From positions 1 through 19,579 of the forward strand of contig CATXXC010000028.1 of NCBI GenBank assembly GCA_958403385.1: DNA of 19,579 bases, read 5' to 3'. Shown piece by piece: positions 7,334 through 14,629 of this stretch. How positions within the stretch are numbered: the stretch's first letter is position 1; each line of letters starts with the position of its first letter. Source of the DNA: an uncultured Collinsella sp. (lineage in GTDB: Bacteria > Actinomycetota > Coriobacteriia > Coriobacteriales > Coriobacteriaceae). Position numbers and translations under genes: made by a program. Below the pieces are notes generated by a model. It made no database searches. It was not told where the DNA came from and saw only the letters and a list, made by a program, of their open reading frames with translations.

Positions 7334-8610
7334 TAATCGAGTCCGGAGAACGAAGGGTAGGCGCTCTCGCCGTGCTGACTCGCATCCAGGCCCAGCGCCT
7401 CGTCGGCCTCGTCCACGCGCAGGCTGCCGTGGAACAGCGCCTTGACCACCGCGGCGATCACCAAGTCGAGCACCAGTACAATAGCGACCGTCACCACAAT
7501 GCCCAAAATCTGCGAGATGAGCAGCGAGACATCGCCCGTGTAGAACAGGCCGCCCTTACCGGTCCACGAGAGCTCCGGCACGCAGAACAGCCCCGTGAGC
7601 ACGCCGCCCAGGATGCCGCCGATGCCGTGGCAGCCAAACGCGTCGAGCGCATCGTCGTAGCCAAATTTGGTCTTAAGATGGCTGATGGCCAGGTAGCAGA
7701 CGGGAGATACGATCAGGCCCATGACCAGCGCCGCCCACGGCTCGACAAAGCCCGCGCCCGGCGTGACCACCACAAGGCCCGCAACCAGACCGGTGCTGGC
7801 GCCCACCAGCGTGGGGCGACCTGTGTGCACGCGCTCGACGGCAAGCCACGAGACCATGCCCGCCGCGCTGGCCGTCACGGTATTGAGGATGGCAAGTGCC
7901 GCCACGGCGTCGGCCTTGAACTCGCTGCCGCCGTTAAAGCCAAACCAGCCAAACCAAAGCAGGCCGGCTCCCAGCGCCACAAACGGCACGTTATGCGGAC
8001 GGTAGCTCACCATGCCAAAGCCGCGACGACGGCCGAGCATTAAGCAGAGAATCAGGCCCGTAAGACCAGACGAGATGTGCACCACGTCGCCGCCGGCAAA
8101 GTCGAGCGCGCCGATGATATCGCCAATAAAGGAGCCCTCGCCGCCCCAAGCCATGTGAGCGAGCGGCGCATAGACCACGAGCAGCCAAATACCCAGGAAG
8201 GCCGTCGTGGCACCGAACTTAACGCGGCCGGCCAGGCTGCCCGTGACGATAGCAGCCGTGATCATGGCAAATGCCATCTGGAAGGCGATGTTGATGATCT
8301 GAGGGTAGACGACACCGTCCGCAGCATTGCCCTCAGCCGCCTGCAGCACCTGGTTGAGCACCGGCAGGCACAGCAGCTGGTCAAGGCCTCCAATAAACGG
8401 ACTCGAACCGTCGCCGCCATAGGCCAGAGACCAGCCGGCAACAATCCACAGCACACCAACCAGACCAATGGCGCCAAAGCACATGAGCATGGTGTTGATG
8501 ACATTTTTGCGCCTGGACAGGCCGCCATAGAAAAACGCCAGACCCGGTGTCATTAAAAACACGAGCATGGTGCAGATGAGCATAAACGTTGTCGATCCCG
8601 TATCGTACAT
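7333..8610 (-). CDS. amtB: Ammonium transporter AmtB
   Basis: This 425-aa integral membrane protein is of the Amt/Mep/Rh family with about 11 predicted membrane helices. It conducts ammonium/ammonia inward. Family landmarks are present: GLAFFYGGLSRRKN near the N-terminus, HMAWGG with Trp155 (periplasmic recruitment site), Asp170 in the GALDFAGG motif, and the twin pore histidines His178 (VVHISSG) and His328 (FGCHGIGG). The start at 8610 is preferred over an upstream in-frame ATG (8667). GGGAGAG lies just upstream of it, and the added 19 residues are not family-like. The C-terminus is cytoplasmic and can meet the PII protein encoded next. The amtB-glnB pair is a standard arrangement. Confidence 0.95.
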   Translation of the reverse strand: MYDTGSTTFMLICTMLVFLMTPGLAFFYGGLSRRKNVINTMLMCFGAIGLVGVLWIVAGWSLAYGGDGSSPFIGGLDQLLCLPVLNQVLQAAEGNAADGVVYPQIINIAFQMAFAMITAAIVTGSLAGRVKFGATTAFLGIWLLVVYAPLAHMAWGGEGSFIGDIIGALDFAGGDVVHISSGLTGLILCLMLGRRRGFGMVSYRPHNVPFVALGAGLLWFGWFGFNGGSEFKADAVAALAILNTVTASAAGMVSWLAVERVHTGRPTLVGASTGLVAGLVVVTPGAGFVEPWAALVMGLIVSPVCYLAISHLKTKFGYDDALDAFGCHGIGGILGGVLTGLFCVPELSWTGKGGLFYTGDVSLLISQILGIVVTVAIVLVLDLVIAAVVKALFHGSLRVDEADEALGLDASQHGESAYPSFSGLD

Positions 8611-8667
8611 TCGCTCTCCCTTGGTCGCATGAACGTTGTCGGCGCCCATAATGCGGCCGAGGGGCAA

Positions 8668-8681
8668 CTGGTGTAGACCAG
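8668..8681. promoter_or_regulatory. Short inverted repeat upstream of amtB
   Basis: CTGGT-GTAG-ACCAG is a perfect 5-bp-arm inverted repeat 58-71 bp upstream of the amtB start. Its place fits an operator for nitrogen control, but it does not match an AmtR or GlnR box that I know, and no clear -35/-10 pair was found around it. Confidence 0.25.
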
Positions 8682-8710
8682 ATACGGCATTGTTAAACGC
8701 GGCGTTGTCG

Positions 8711-8750
8711 AATGGAAACGGCGCCGCAATCTTGGAAACGGCGCGGCAAC
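8711..8750. repeat. 20-bp tandem direct repeat
   Basis: Two adjacent 20-bp copies share TGGAAACGGCGC-GCAA (16 of 20 identical). They lie in the 198-bp gap between the CmpB-like gene and amtB, upstream of amtB. The function is unknown; it could be a binding-site pair or a chance duplication. Confidence 0.5.
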
Positions 8751-8808
8751 GGACGCGAAACGAACGGGAAATACGCGAGCAAGGAAGCCGTGAGCGCGCC
8801 CGTCTCGG

Positions 8809-9828
8809 CTAGTGGCGGAACAGCTCGCGGGCTCGGTCGCGGAGATTAGTTGCTCGAATGACGCCTTCGTAGCGATTGATGCGCAGACGCGGGAAGGCGT
8901 TAAAGAAGCGTAGGTCGCGGCGGCTGAGCGACACGCTTGGCACCGGACGGCTCATGCGCTTGCCGGCAAGGCGACGACTGAGCGACGGACGCGGCATGCT
9001 CGGCGCGGCATCGGCCACACGGCGGGCAGCAAGTGCCAGGCCGCGAGCACCATCCGCGATAAACGTCGGCATTGAAGCCTTCTCGCGCAGGGCATCGAGC
9101 GCGGCGTCACCCAGCTCGGCCAGCCACGCGTTAACGGCACGGCTACGGATGTGCGTTTGTGCCACCGAGTCAATCGTCGATTCGGGAATGCGCTCGAGCA
9201 TTGAGTCCGAGGCATCGGCAAGCGACTCGTTGATGCGGTCGGCAAGATCGGCGCGCACGCGCTCCAGCTGATCGGACAGACGCCGCCAGCTCGCCAGCGA
9301 GCACAACGCGTCGACCATCATCGCGACCGCGACGATAAAGGCGGACAACCGCACAATCAGCACCGGCAGACGGCCAAGCAGCCCCAGCAATGCCGGCTCC
9401 ACTAAACGGCAAATACACAACGCACCCAAGCCAAACGCGCAGGCCCAGTACAGACAGATGCGTCCGTGCAAGTTAAACGGCAGGTGCGAGTAATCCCAAA
9501 AGCGAGCGCCCGTTGTTTTTTCCAACAGCACGCCTACGCTGTACTCAATCACGCTGCATACGAGCGCTGCAGCGACAAACTGGCTCGAGGCATCCGGAAT
9601 CCCGCGCAACAGCAGCCAGCAGGCAATGCCGCCCACACCATAGATAGGACAACACGGCCCCAGCAAAAAGCCACTGTTGGCAAATCGTCCGTGATTGAGC
9701 ATGGCGCATACTGTCGACTCCCATGCCCAACCGCAAAACCCGTAAAAGGCAAACGAGAGCACCAGTGCCGAGAGTGGGCAGGCGGCAAGCGTCGCGCCGC
9801 AAAACGCAGTATCAATCGCGGTCCCCAC
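8809..9828 (-). CDS. CmpB-type putative ABC-transporter membrane protein (PF06541-like)
   Basis: This 339-aa protein has a membrane N-terminal two-thirds containing the family hallmark YGFCGWAWES (about 28-38) and the segment GFLLGPCCPIYGVGG. About five hydrophobic helices run to residue 180. The remaining 150 residues are soluble, helical and basic, longer than in compact family members. The start is GTG, 3 bp after the stop of the HD gene, with AGGAGAGG overlapping that gene's end, so the two are translationally linked. Members are called 'putative ABC transporter permease' in databases, but no ATPase is adjacent here and the function is unproven. Confidence 0.8.
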   Translation of the reverse strand: MGTAIDTAFCGATLAACPLSALVLSFAFYGFCGWAWESTVCAMLNHGRFANSGFLLGPCCPIYGVGGIACWLLLRGIPDASSQFVAAALVCSVIEYSVGVLLEKTTGARFWDYSHLPFNLHGRICLYWACAFGLGALCICRLVEPALLGLLGRLPVLIVRLSAFIVAVAMMVDALCSLASWRRLSDQLERVRADLADRINESLADASDSMLERIPESTIDSVAQTHIRSRAVNAWLAELGDAALDALREKASMPTFIADGARGLALAARRVADAAPSMPRPSLSRRLAGKRMSRPVPSVSLSRRDLRFFNAFPRLRINRYEGVIRATNLRDRARELFRH

Positions 9829-9831
9829 CGT

Positions 9832-10368
9832 CTACCCTCTCCTCTTTTCGCTCGATGCTTTACTCGCGCTATCGTCCGTCTCGTCCTTGCGCGGCAGGCG
9901 GCCGGCGACCGTCTCACGCAGAGCACACCATTTATCCGCTAGGCACACAATCCATGCCTCACGACACGTCGGCGGCACCAGCACCAGCGGAAACATATGC
10001 CGCACGATAATATTCCGCTCGCGCGGCGTCAGCTCAAAATCTTCTTCCGCACGCGCCAGGGCAAAAAACGGGTGGCGAAAGCCATGCAGCCGATGGCTTG
10101 GGTCGGAATCGTGCCAATCGTAGAGAAAGTAATCGTGCAACAGGGCCCCGCGCAGCAGCGAGGCACGGTCGACCGAAATGCCAGCACGGCCCAAGTGCTC
10201 GGCAAAGGACAGACTCGCGCGCGCTACCGAAGTCACATGTGCATACACCGTCACATCGCCATGCTGGATAAACTCGCGCGTCAGGTCCAGACGGCCCGCC
10301 TGCGCCAGTTGACGGGCAGCATGGTCTACTTCGCACGCGATTTTCTCGGCACGAACGGCATCGGACAT
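9832..10368 (-). CDS. HD-domain phosphohydrolase-like protein
   Basis: This 178-aa protein has an HD metal-site pattern. An upstream His in the VYAHVTSVARAS region is followed by ALLHDYFLYDW (the HD pair), then HGFRHPFFALARAE and VCLADKWCAL, which supplies a late Asp. HD proteins usually hydrolyse phosphoester bonds of nucleotides with bound metals. The start at 10368 is chosen because GAAGGAGG sits 5 nt upstream; an upstream in-frame ATG at 10440 would add 24 residues without a ribosome site. It is the first gene of a two-gene unit with the CmpB-like membrane protein. The substrate is unknown. Confidence 0.82.
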   Translation of the reverse strand: MSDAVRAEKIACEVDHAARQLAQAGRLDLTREFIQHGDVTVYAHVTSVARASLSFAEHLGRAGISVDRASLLRGALLHDYFLYDWHDSDPSHRLHGFRHPFFALARAEEDFELTPRERNIIVRHMFPLVLVPPTCREAWIVCLADKWCALRETVAGRLPRKDETDDSASKASSEKRRG

Positions 10369-10596
10369 GCTGCCTCCTTCCAGCGGCTCACGGCGGCAAG
10401 CCACGGCCTGTGCACAATCGATAAAAACATCATGGAACACATCAGTATGGCATCGGACAAAACGTTTTGCCCCACCAGTTGGCGAATTACCGCGCCGCCG
10501 TCACATATCAAACGCCAAAATGTGCGAGACTGTCTTGTGCAATTGTGTCGGCCGAGGGAGCGCCGACGCTCGATTCGCATGGAGTAACCCACAACG

Positions 10597-12378
10597 ATGC
10601 TGCTTACGCAAACGACAACGCCCGAGGACGTCAAGGCTCTCGACCGCGCCGAGCTTCCGCTGCTCTGCGGCGAGATCCGCCAGGCAATCCTCGAAAGCTC
10701 CGCCGCCGTCGGCGGGCACGTTGCCCCCAACCTGGGCGTCGTTGAGCTTACGGTTGCGCTCCATCGCGTGTTTAACTCCCCTATCGACAAGATTGTCTTT
10801 GACGTTTCGCACCAGACCTACGCCCACAAGGCGCTGACTGGGCGCGCGTACACTTATATCGATCCGGAGCGTTATGGTGAGGCTTCTGGCTTTGCCAATC
10901 CCGACGAGTCCGAGCACGACCTGTTCGCCATGGGCCATACCTCCACGTCAGTGAGCCTGGGCTGCGGCCTGGCGCACGCTCGTGACCTGACGGGCGATGC
11001 GTACAACGTCATCACCATCATTGGCGACGGCTCGCTTTCGGGCGGCCTGGCGTTTGAGGGCTTTAACAATGCCGCCGAGCTCGACAGCAACCTGATCATC
11101 ATCGTCAACGATAACGACCAGTCCATCGCCGAAAACCACGGTGGCCTCTATCGCAATCTGGCCGAGCTGCGCGCCAGCAACGGCACCTGTGAGCGCAACG
11201 TTTTCCGCGCGCTGGGCCTCGACTATCGCTATCTGGACGCCGGCAACGACGTGTTGGCCCTGGTCGACGCGCTGCAGGAACTGCGCAATATCGATCATCC
11301 CATCGTGCTGCACGTCTCCACCGCCAAGGGCAAGGGCTTTGAGCCGGCCCAGAGCGACCCCGAACGCTGGCACCACGTGGGTCCGTTTGACATGGCGACC
11401 GGGCGCAAGCTTTGCCCGGGCCATCCGAGCGAGCCCGCGCCGCGCACCTATGCTGACATTACGGGCGAGGCGCTCAGCGCCGCCATCGAGCGCGATCCAC
11501 AGGTCGTTGGCATCACGGCCGCCACGCCCTACATTATGGGCTTTACACCCGAGCTTCGCGCTGCCGCCGGCAAACAGTTCGTCGATGTGGGCATTGCCGA
11601 GGAGCACGCCGTGACCTTTGCCACCGCGCTTGCGCGCTCGGGCGCCAAGCCAGTCTTTGGTGTGTACGGCACGTTTTTGCAGCGCGCCTACGACGAGCTG
11701 TGGCACGACCTGTGCCTCAACGACGCCCCCGCAACCATTTTGGTGTTTGGTGCGTCAATCTTTGGCACCACGTCCGAGACGCACCTTTCGTTCTTTGATA
11801 TTTCCATGTTGGGCGGTCTTCCCAACATGCACTACTTGGCGCCGGCCTGCATGGAGGAATATCTGTCCATGCTGAGCTGGTCGCTCGACCACCGCGAGCA
11901 TCCCGCGGCGATCCGCGTACCGGGCATTGGCTTGGTTGGCCGCCCCGATCTGGCGCCCGCCGAAGACACCGAGTACAGTGCCGTTCGCTACAACGTGGTG
12001 CGCCAGGGTCGCGACGTTGCCGTGCTCGCACTTGGCGATTTCTTTGAGCTGGGCGAGCGTGTGGCAAACCGCTTGGCCGCCGAGTACGGTATCGAAGCCA
12101 CGCTCGTCAACCCGCGCTTCGCAACCGAGCTCGACCGCGAGTTCCTCGACAGCCTTGCCGCCGAGCATCGCGTCGTCGTCACCCTCGAGGACGGCATCTT
12201 GGACGGCGGCTGGGGCGAGCGCGTGGCGTGCTACCTGGCCTGCACGCCCGTGCGCACGCGCACCTTCGGCATCGCCAAGGGCTTCCCCGACCGCTACGAC
12301 CCCAACGAGCTGCTCGCTCAGAACGGCATGACGGTCGAGAACATGGCCGCCGAAGCCGTAAGGCTACTCAACGAGTAA
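10597..12378 (+). CDS. dxs: Short-type 1-deoxy-D-xylulose-5-phosphate synthase-like enzyme (thiamine-diphosphate, transketolase fold)
   Basis: At 593 aa it is shorter than the usual 620-640 aa Dxs. His41 (GGHVAPNLG), His72 (DVSHQTYAHK), GHTST, the ThDP motif GDGSLSGG (143-150) with a later Asn, Glu335 (IAEEHAV), Tyr357, Arg363 (TFLQRAYD) and His396 align with E. coli Dxs; from Glu335 to Gly443 the offset is a constant 35. Arg420, Asp427 and Arg478 of E. coli become Gly385, Thr392 and Gly443. Dxs makes DXP from pyruvate and glyceraldehyde-3-phosphate in the MEP pathway. It may be the second, short Dxs class seen in Firmicutes, or a paralogue with another acceptor. GGAG lies 12 nt before the ATG. 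The leader can form a 6-bp hairpin at 10547-10567. It is monocistronic, with its own terminator. Confidence 0.8.
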   Translation: MLLTQTTTPEDVKALDRAELPLLCGEIRQAILESSAAVGGHVAPNLGVVELTVALHRVFNSPIDKIVFDVSHQTYAHKALTGRAYTYIDPERYGEASGFANPDESEHDLFAMGHTSTSVSLGCGLAHARDLTGDAYNVITIIGDGSLSGGLAFEGFNNAAELDSNLIIIVNDNDQSIAENHGGLYRNLAELRASNGTCERNVFRALGLDYRYLDAGNDVLALVDALQELRNIDHPIVLHVSTAKGKGFEPAQSDPERWHHVGPFDMATGRKLCPGHPSEPAPRTYADITGEALSAAIERDPQVVGITAATPYIMGFTPELRAAAGKQFVDVGIAEEHAVTFATALARSGAKPVFGVYGTFLQRAYDELWHDLCLNDAPATILVFGASIFGTTSETHLSFFDISMLGGLPNMHYLAPACMEEYLSMLSWSLDHREHPAAIRVPGIGLVGRPDLAPAEDTEYSAVRYNVVRQGRDVAVLALGDFFELGERVANRLAAEYGIEATLVNPRFATELDREFLDSLAAEHRVVVTLEDGILDGGWGERVACYLACTPVRTRTFGIAKGFPDRYDPNELLAQNGMTVENMAAEAVRLLNE

Positions 12379-12379
12379 G

Positions 12380-12421
12380 AAAACCTCCGCAAGGGAAGCA
12401 TCCCTGCGGAGGTTTTAATTT
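12380..12421 (+). terminator. Rho-independent terminator of the dxs-like gene
   Basis: AAAACCTCCGCA-(A)-GGGA pairs with TCCCTGCGGAGGTTTT, a 16-bp stem with one bulged A and a 4-nt loop. It is followed by AATTTT. It begins 2 bp after the stop codon. The A-rich 5' flank means it could also work on the minus strand. Confidence 0.92.
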
Positions 12422-12435
12422 TCGCGACGCGATTA

Positions 12436-12651
12436 TCTCAATCTGTAACATCTAGAGCCCGAATTCCCGTCTAACTGTTACAGATCTAGACAAGACGTCT
12501 TAGTCCCTGACCTTTGTCTCAATCTGTAACAGATAGAGACCTTTTGGCCGTCCAGATGTTACAGATTGAGACATTCGAATTCCCCTGAAGAGAAAATCTC
12601 GATCTGTAACAGTTAGAACCCATTTCCTCGTCTACCTGTTACAGATTGAGA
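12436..12651. repeat. Regular array of three 55-bp inverted-repeat units
   Basis: Each unit is a 21-nt half, a 13-nt spacer and the reverse-complement-like 21-nt half: 12436-12490, 12517-12571 and 12597-12651. The shared core is ATCTGTAACA, flanked by TCTC and TAGA. Spacers are exactly 13 nt in all three and unrelated in sequence. Unit starts are 81 and 80 bp apart, with 26- and 25-bp linkers. The array fills most of the gap between the dxs terminator and the ABC operon promoter. There is no coding potential. It is not a CRISPR array, because halves alternate in orientation and spacers are too short. Confidence 0.85.
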
Positions 12652-12693
12652 CAAAGCAGCGAGGCAGGCCGTCACATCTGCAAGAACCACCAC

Positions 12694-12711
12694 AAAGGTG
12701 CCTGTCCCTTT
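12694..12711. repeat. REP-like remnant (AAAGGTGCCTGTCCCTTT core)
   Basis: An 18-nt segment with AAAGG and CCTTT arms resembles the widespread REP-type sequence associated with TnpA-REP (RAYT) transposases. Its core is similar to the hairpin at 5831-5858. The outer arms are not complementary here, so it appears decayed or half of a longer pair. Confidence 0.45.
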
Positions 12712-12762
12712 TTAGTAGGTACAATAACCCATAAGGTAGGTATGTTTCTGAGTTATTTCGTG

Positions 12763-12792
12763 TTGACCCATTTGAGCGCGATAGGGTATAAC
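12763..12792 (+). promoter_or_regulatory. Sigma-70-type promoter of the amino-acid ABC operon
   Basis: TTGACC (12763-12768) and TATAAC (12787-12792) are each one base from the consensus TTGACA/TATAAT and are 18 bp apart. The predicted transcript would start near 12799, giving a leader of about 37 nt before the ATG at 12836. Two GTAGGTA direct repeats (12715 and 12736), 21 bp apart, sit upstream on the same helix face and could bind an activator. Confidence 0.7.
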
Positions 12793-12835
12793 TCTACTCA
12801 ACCGCTAGGGATTTTATTGAGAAAGGTGTTCTACC

Positions 12836-13831
12836 ATGAGCAAGAACCTCTCCCAGCAGGTCGTTCTCGACCGCCGCGGCTTCGTTGCCGCCACCTTCGC
12901 AACCGTCGCCGGCCTTGGTCTTGCCGGCTGCTCCGACACCAGCGCCGAGGCCGACAAGGGTTCCGCCGCCGGCTCCTCCAAGAGCTCCGAAGATACCGAG
13001 GCTTCCACCACGCTCGACGCCAAGGCATTCGACAAGCTCGTCGACAACGGCCCCAAGGCCGATGACGACGCCATCGCTGCCAGCACCTGGGCCACGGCCG
13101 TTAAGGACGCCGGCGTCTTTAAGATCGGTGGCGTTCAGACCTCCACGCTCTTCTCCCTCCTCAACGAGAAAGACGGTCAGACCCGCGGCTTCGACGCCGG
13201 TATCGCACAGCTCCTGTCCAACTACATTCTGGGCGAGAACAAGGTCGAGATCACCCAGGTGACCTCGGACACGCGCGAGTCCGTCTTGCAGAACGGCCAG
13301 GTCGACGCCGTCTTTGCCACCTACACCATCACTGACGAGCGCAAGAAGCTTGTCTCCTTTGCCGGTCCCTATTACTACACGCAGCAGGCCATCCTGGTGC
13401 TCGCCGATAACGACGACATCAAGAGCGTCGACGACCTGGCCGACAAGAACGTCGCCGTCCAGTCCGGCTCCAACGGCCCCGCCATCCTGGAGGAGCTCGC
13501 TCCCAAGGCCAGCCAGCAGGAGTTCAAGACCGACGAGGAGGCCCGCCAGGCACTCCAGCAGGGCCGCGTTGACGCCTACGTCATCGATAACAACATGCAG
13601 CAGAGCGCCCTGGTCCGCGAGCCTGGTAAGTACAAGATCGCCGGCAAGCCCTTCGGCAGCAAGGAGCCCTACGGCATCGGCCTGCCGCTCGATTCCGACG
13701 GCGTCGCCTTTGTCAACGACTTCCTTAAGAAGATCGAGGACGACGGCACCTGGACCGAGCTGTGGCAGATCTGCATCGGCGACCGTACGGGCGACACCAA
13801 TGTTCCCGAGCTGCCCGAGATCGGCGCCTAG
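12836..13831 (+). CDS. Amino-acid ABC transporter substrate-binding lipoprotein (SBP family 3)
   Basis: This 331-aa protein starts with a twin-arginine-type signal (LDRRGFVAATFATVAG, Arg13-Arg14) ending in the lipobox LAGC, so Cys32 is the likely lipid-modified first residue. It is probably Tat-exported and membrane-anchored outside the cell. A Ser/Ala/Glu/Asp-rich linker (33-65) leads to a periplasmic-binding domain of the polar amino-acid type (about 92-325). That domain includes TRGFDAGIAQLL, VDAVFATYTITDERKKLVSFAGPYY and VDAYVIDNN, as in glutamate/glutamine-binding proteins. GAAAGGTG lies 7-8 nt before the ATG. It is the first gene of the transporter operon. Glutamate or glutamine as substrate is inferred from family and neighbours. 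Confidence 0.92.
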   Translation: MSKNLSQQVVLDRRGFVAATFATVAGLGLAGCSDTSAEADKGSAAGSSKSSEDTEASTTLDAKAFDKLVDNGPKADDDAIAASTWATAVKDAGVFKIGGVQTSTLFSLLNEKDGQTRGFDAGIAQLLSNYILGENKVEITQVTSDTRESVLQNGQVDAVFATYTITDERKKLVSFAGPYYYTQQAILVLADNDDIKSVDDLADKNVAVQSGSNGPAILEELAPKASQQEFKTDEEARQALQQGRVDAYVIDNNMQQSALVREPGKYKIAGKPFGSKEPYGIGLPLDSDGVAFVNDFLKKIEDDGTWTELWQICIGDRTGDTNVPELPEIGA

Positions 13832-13919
13832 GCAGCGGGCCTGGTAACGGCCGCAACGAAACCATACGGAAACGCATGATGCGCTTTATTGCGGTAAACT
13901 GTTTCCTCACTGAGTTGTC

Positions 13920-13950
13920 GGGGCTTCCGTACACACGGGAGCCCCTTTCC
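13920..13950 (+). terminator. Intra-operon hairpin between binding protein and permeases
   Basis: GGGGCTTCCGT pairs with ACGGGAGCCCC (11 bp, one G-T pair) around an ACAC loop, followed by TTTCCTT. This resembles a leaky terminator or 3'-end stabiliser. Placed after the binding-protein gene, it would give more binding protein than permease, as is common in binding-protein-dependent transporters. Confidence 0.7.
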
Positions 13951-13969
13951 TTATCGGCGGGAGGTCCGC

Positions 13970-14629
13970 ATGAGTCTCTCCGAACTCTGGTCGCTCTATG
14001 GCCAGAACTATATCGACGCGCTGCTAGCGACCTGGGGCATGACGCTTGAGTCGTTTGCCATCGCCATGGTGCTGGCCGTCGCCGTCACCGTGATGCGCGT
14101 GTCGCCGCTCAAGCCGCTGCGCGTCTTTGGCGACCTGTATGTCCAGGTCTTCCGTAACATCCCCGGCATCGCGCTGCTCATCATCGTCGTCTACGCACTG
14201 CCGCCGCTCAAGGTCGTCCTGCCCTACCGCACCTGCGTTATCGTCGCCACGGTCCTCTTGGGCTCGGCCTTTGGCTCCGAGAACTTTATGAGCGGCATCA
14301 ACACCGTCGGCGTCGGCCAGGTGGAAGCCGCCCGCTCGCTGGGCATGAGCTTTAACCGTATCCTCGCCAAAATCGTGATTCCGCAGGCGCTGCGCTCGAG
14401 CGTGCTGCCCATGACCAACCTCTTTATCGCCGTCATGCTCACTACCGCCTTGGGCAGCCAGGTGCCGCTTAAGCCGCAGGAGCTCACCGGCGTGGTGAGC
14501 TACATCAACACGCGCTCGCTCGGCGGCGTCGCCGCGTTCTTTATCTCGGCGCTCGGCTACCTGGGCACGGCCTTTGTGGTGAGCCACATTGGCAACTACA
14601 TCGACAAGAAGGTGAGGATCCTCCGATGA
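13970..14629 (+). CDS. Amino-acid ABC transporter permease (first)
   Basis: This 219-aa membrane protein is of the HisM/GlnP/GluC type with about five helices. The cytoplasmic EAA loop reads EAARSLGMSFNRILAKIVIPQ, the ATPase contact site. GGGAGG lies 6 nt before the ATG. It overlaps the next permease by four bases (ATGA), so the two are translationally coupled and probably form a heterodimeric channel. It follows the internal hairpin at 13920. Confidence 0.92.
   Translation: MSLSELWSLYGQNYIDALLATWGMTLESFAIAMVLAVAVTVMRVSPLKPLRVFGDLYVQVFRNIPGIALLIIVVYALPPLKVVLPYRTCVIVATVLLGSAFGSENFMSGINTVGVGQVEAARSLGMSFNRILAKIVIPQALRSSVLPMTNLFIAVMLTTALGSQVPLKPQELTGVVSYINTRSLGGVAAFFISALGYLGTAFVVSHIGNYIDKKVRILR

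Noticed and set aside
7174..8043. Plus-strand open frame of 289 codons over amtB and the palindrome
   Set aside because: Antisense shadow of amtB; composition dominated by His, Arg and Ala with no recognisable domain.
8611..8667. Longer amtB start at 8667
   Set aside because: The extra 19 residues are not typical of Amt proteins, and a better ribosome site precedes the ATG at 8610.
10369..10440. Longer start of the HD gene at 10440
   Set aside because: No ribosome site there, whereas GAAGGAGG is 5 nt before the ATG at 10368.
10479..10509. Promoter for the dxs-like gene (TTGGCG and CATATC)
   Set aside because: Both boxes are weak and the 19-bp spacing is long, so it was not listed as a feature.
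10948..11706. Minus-strand open frame of 252 codons inside the dxs-like gene
   Set aside because: Antisense of a gene with clear catalytic motifs on the plus strand.
12436..12651. CRISPR array
   Set aside because: Repeats alternate in orientation, internal spacers are only 13 nt and no cas gene is present.
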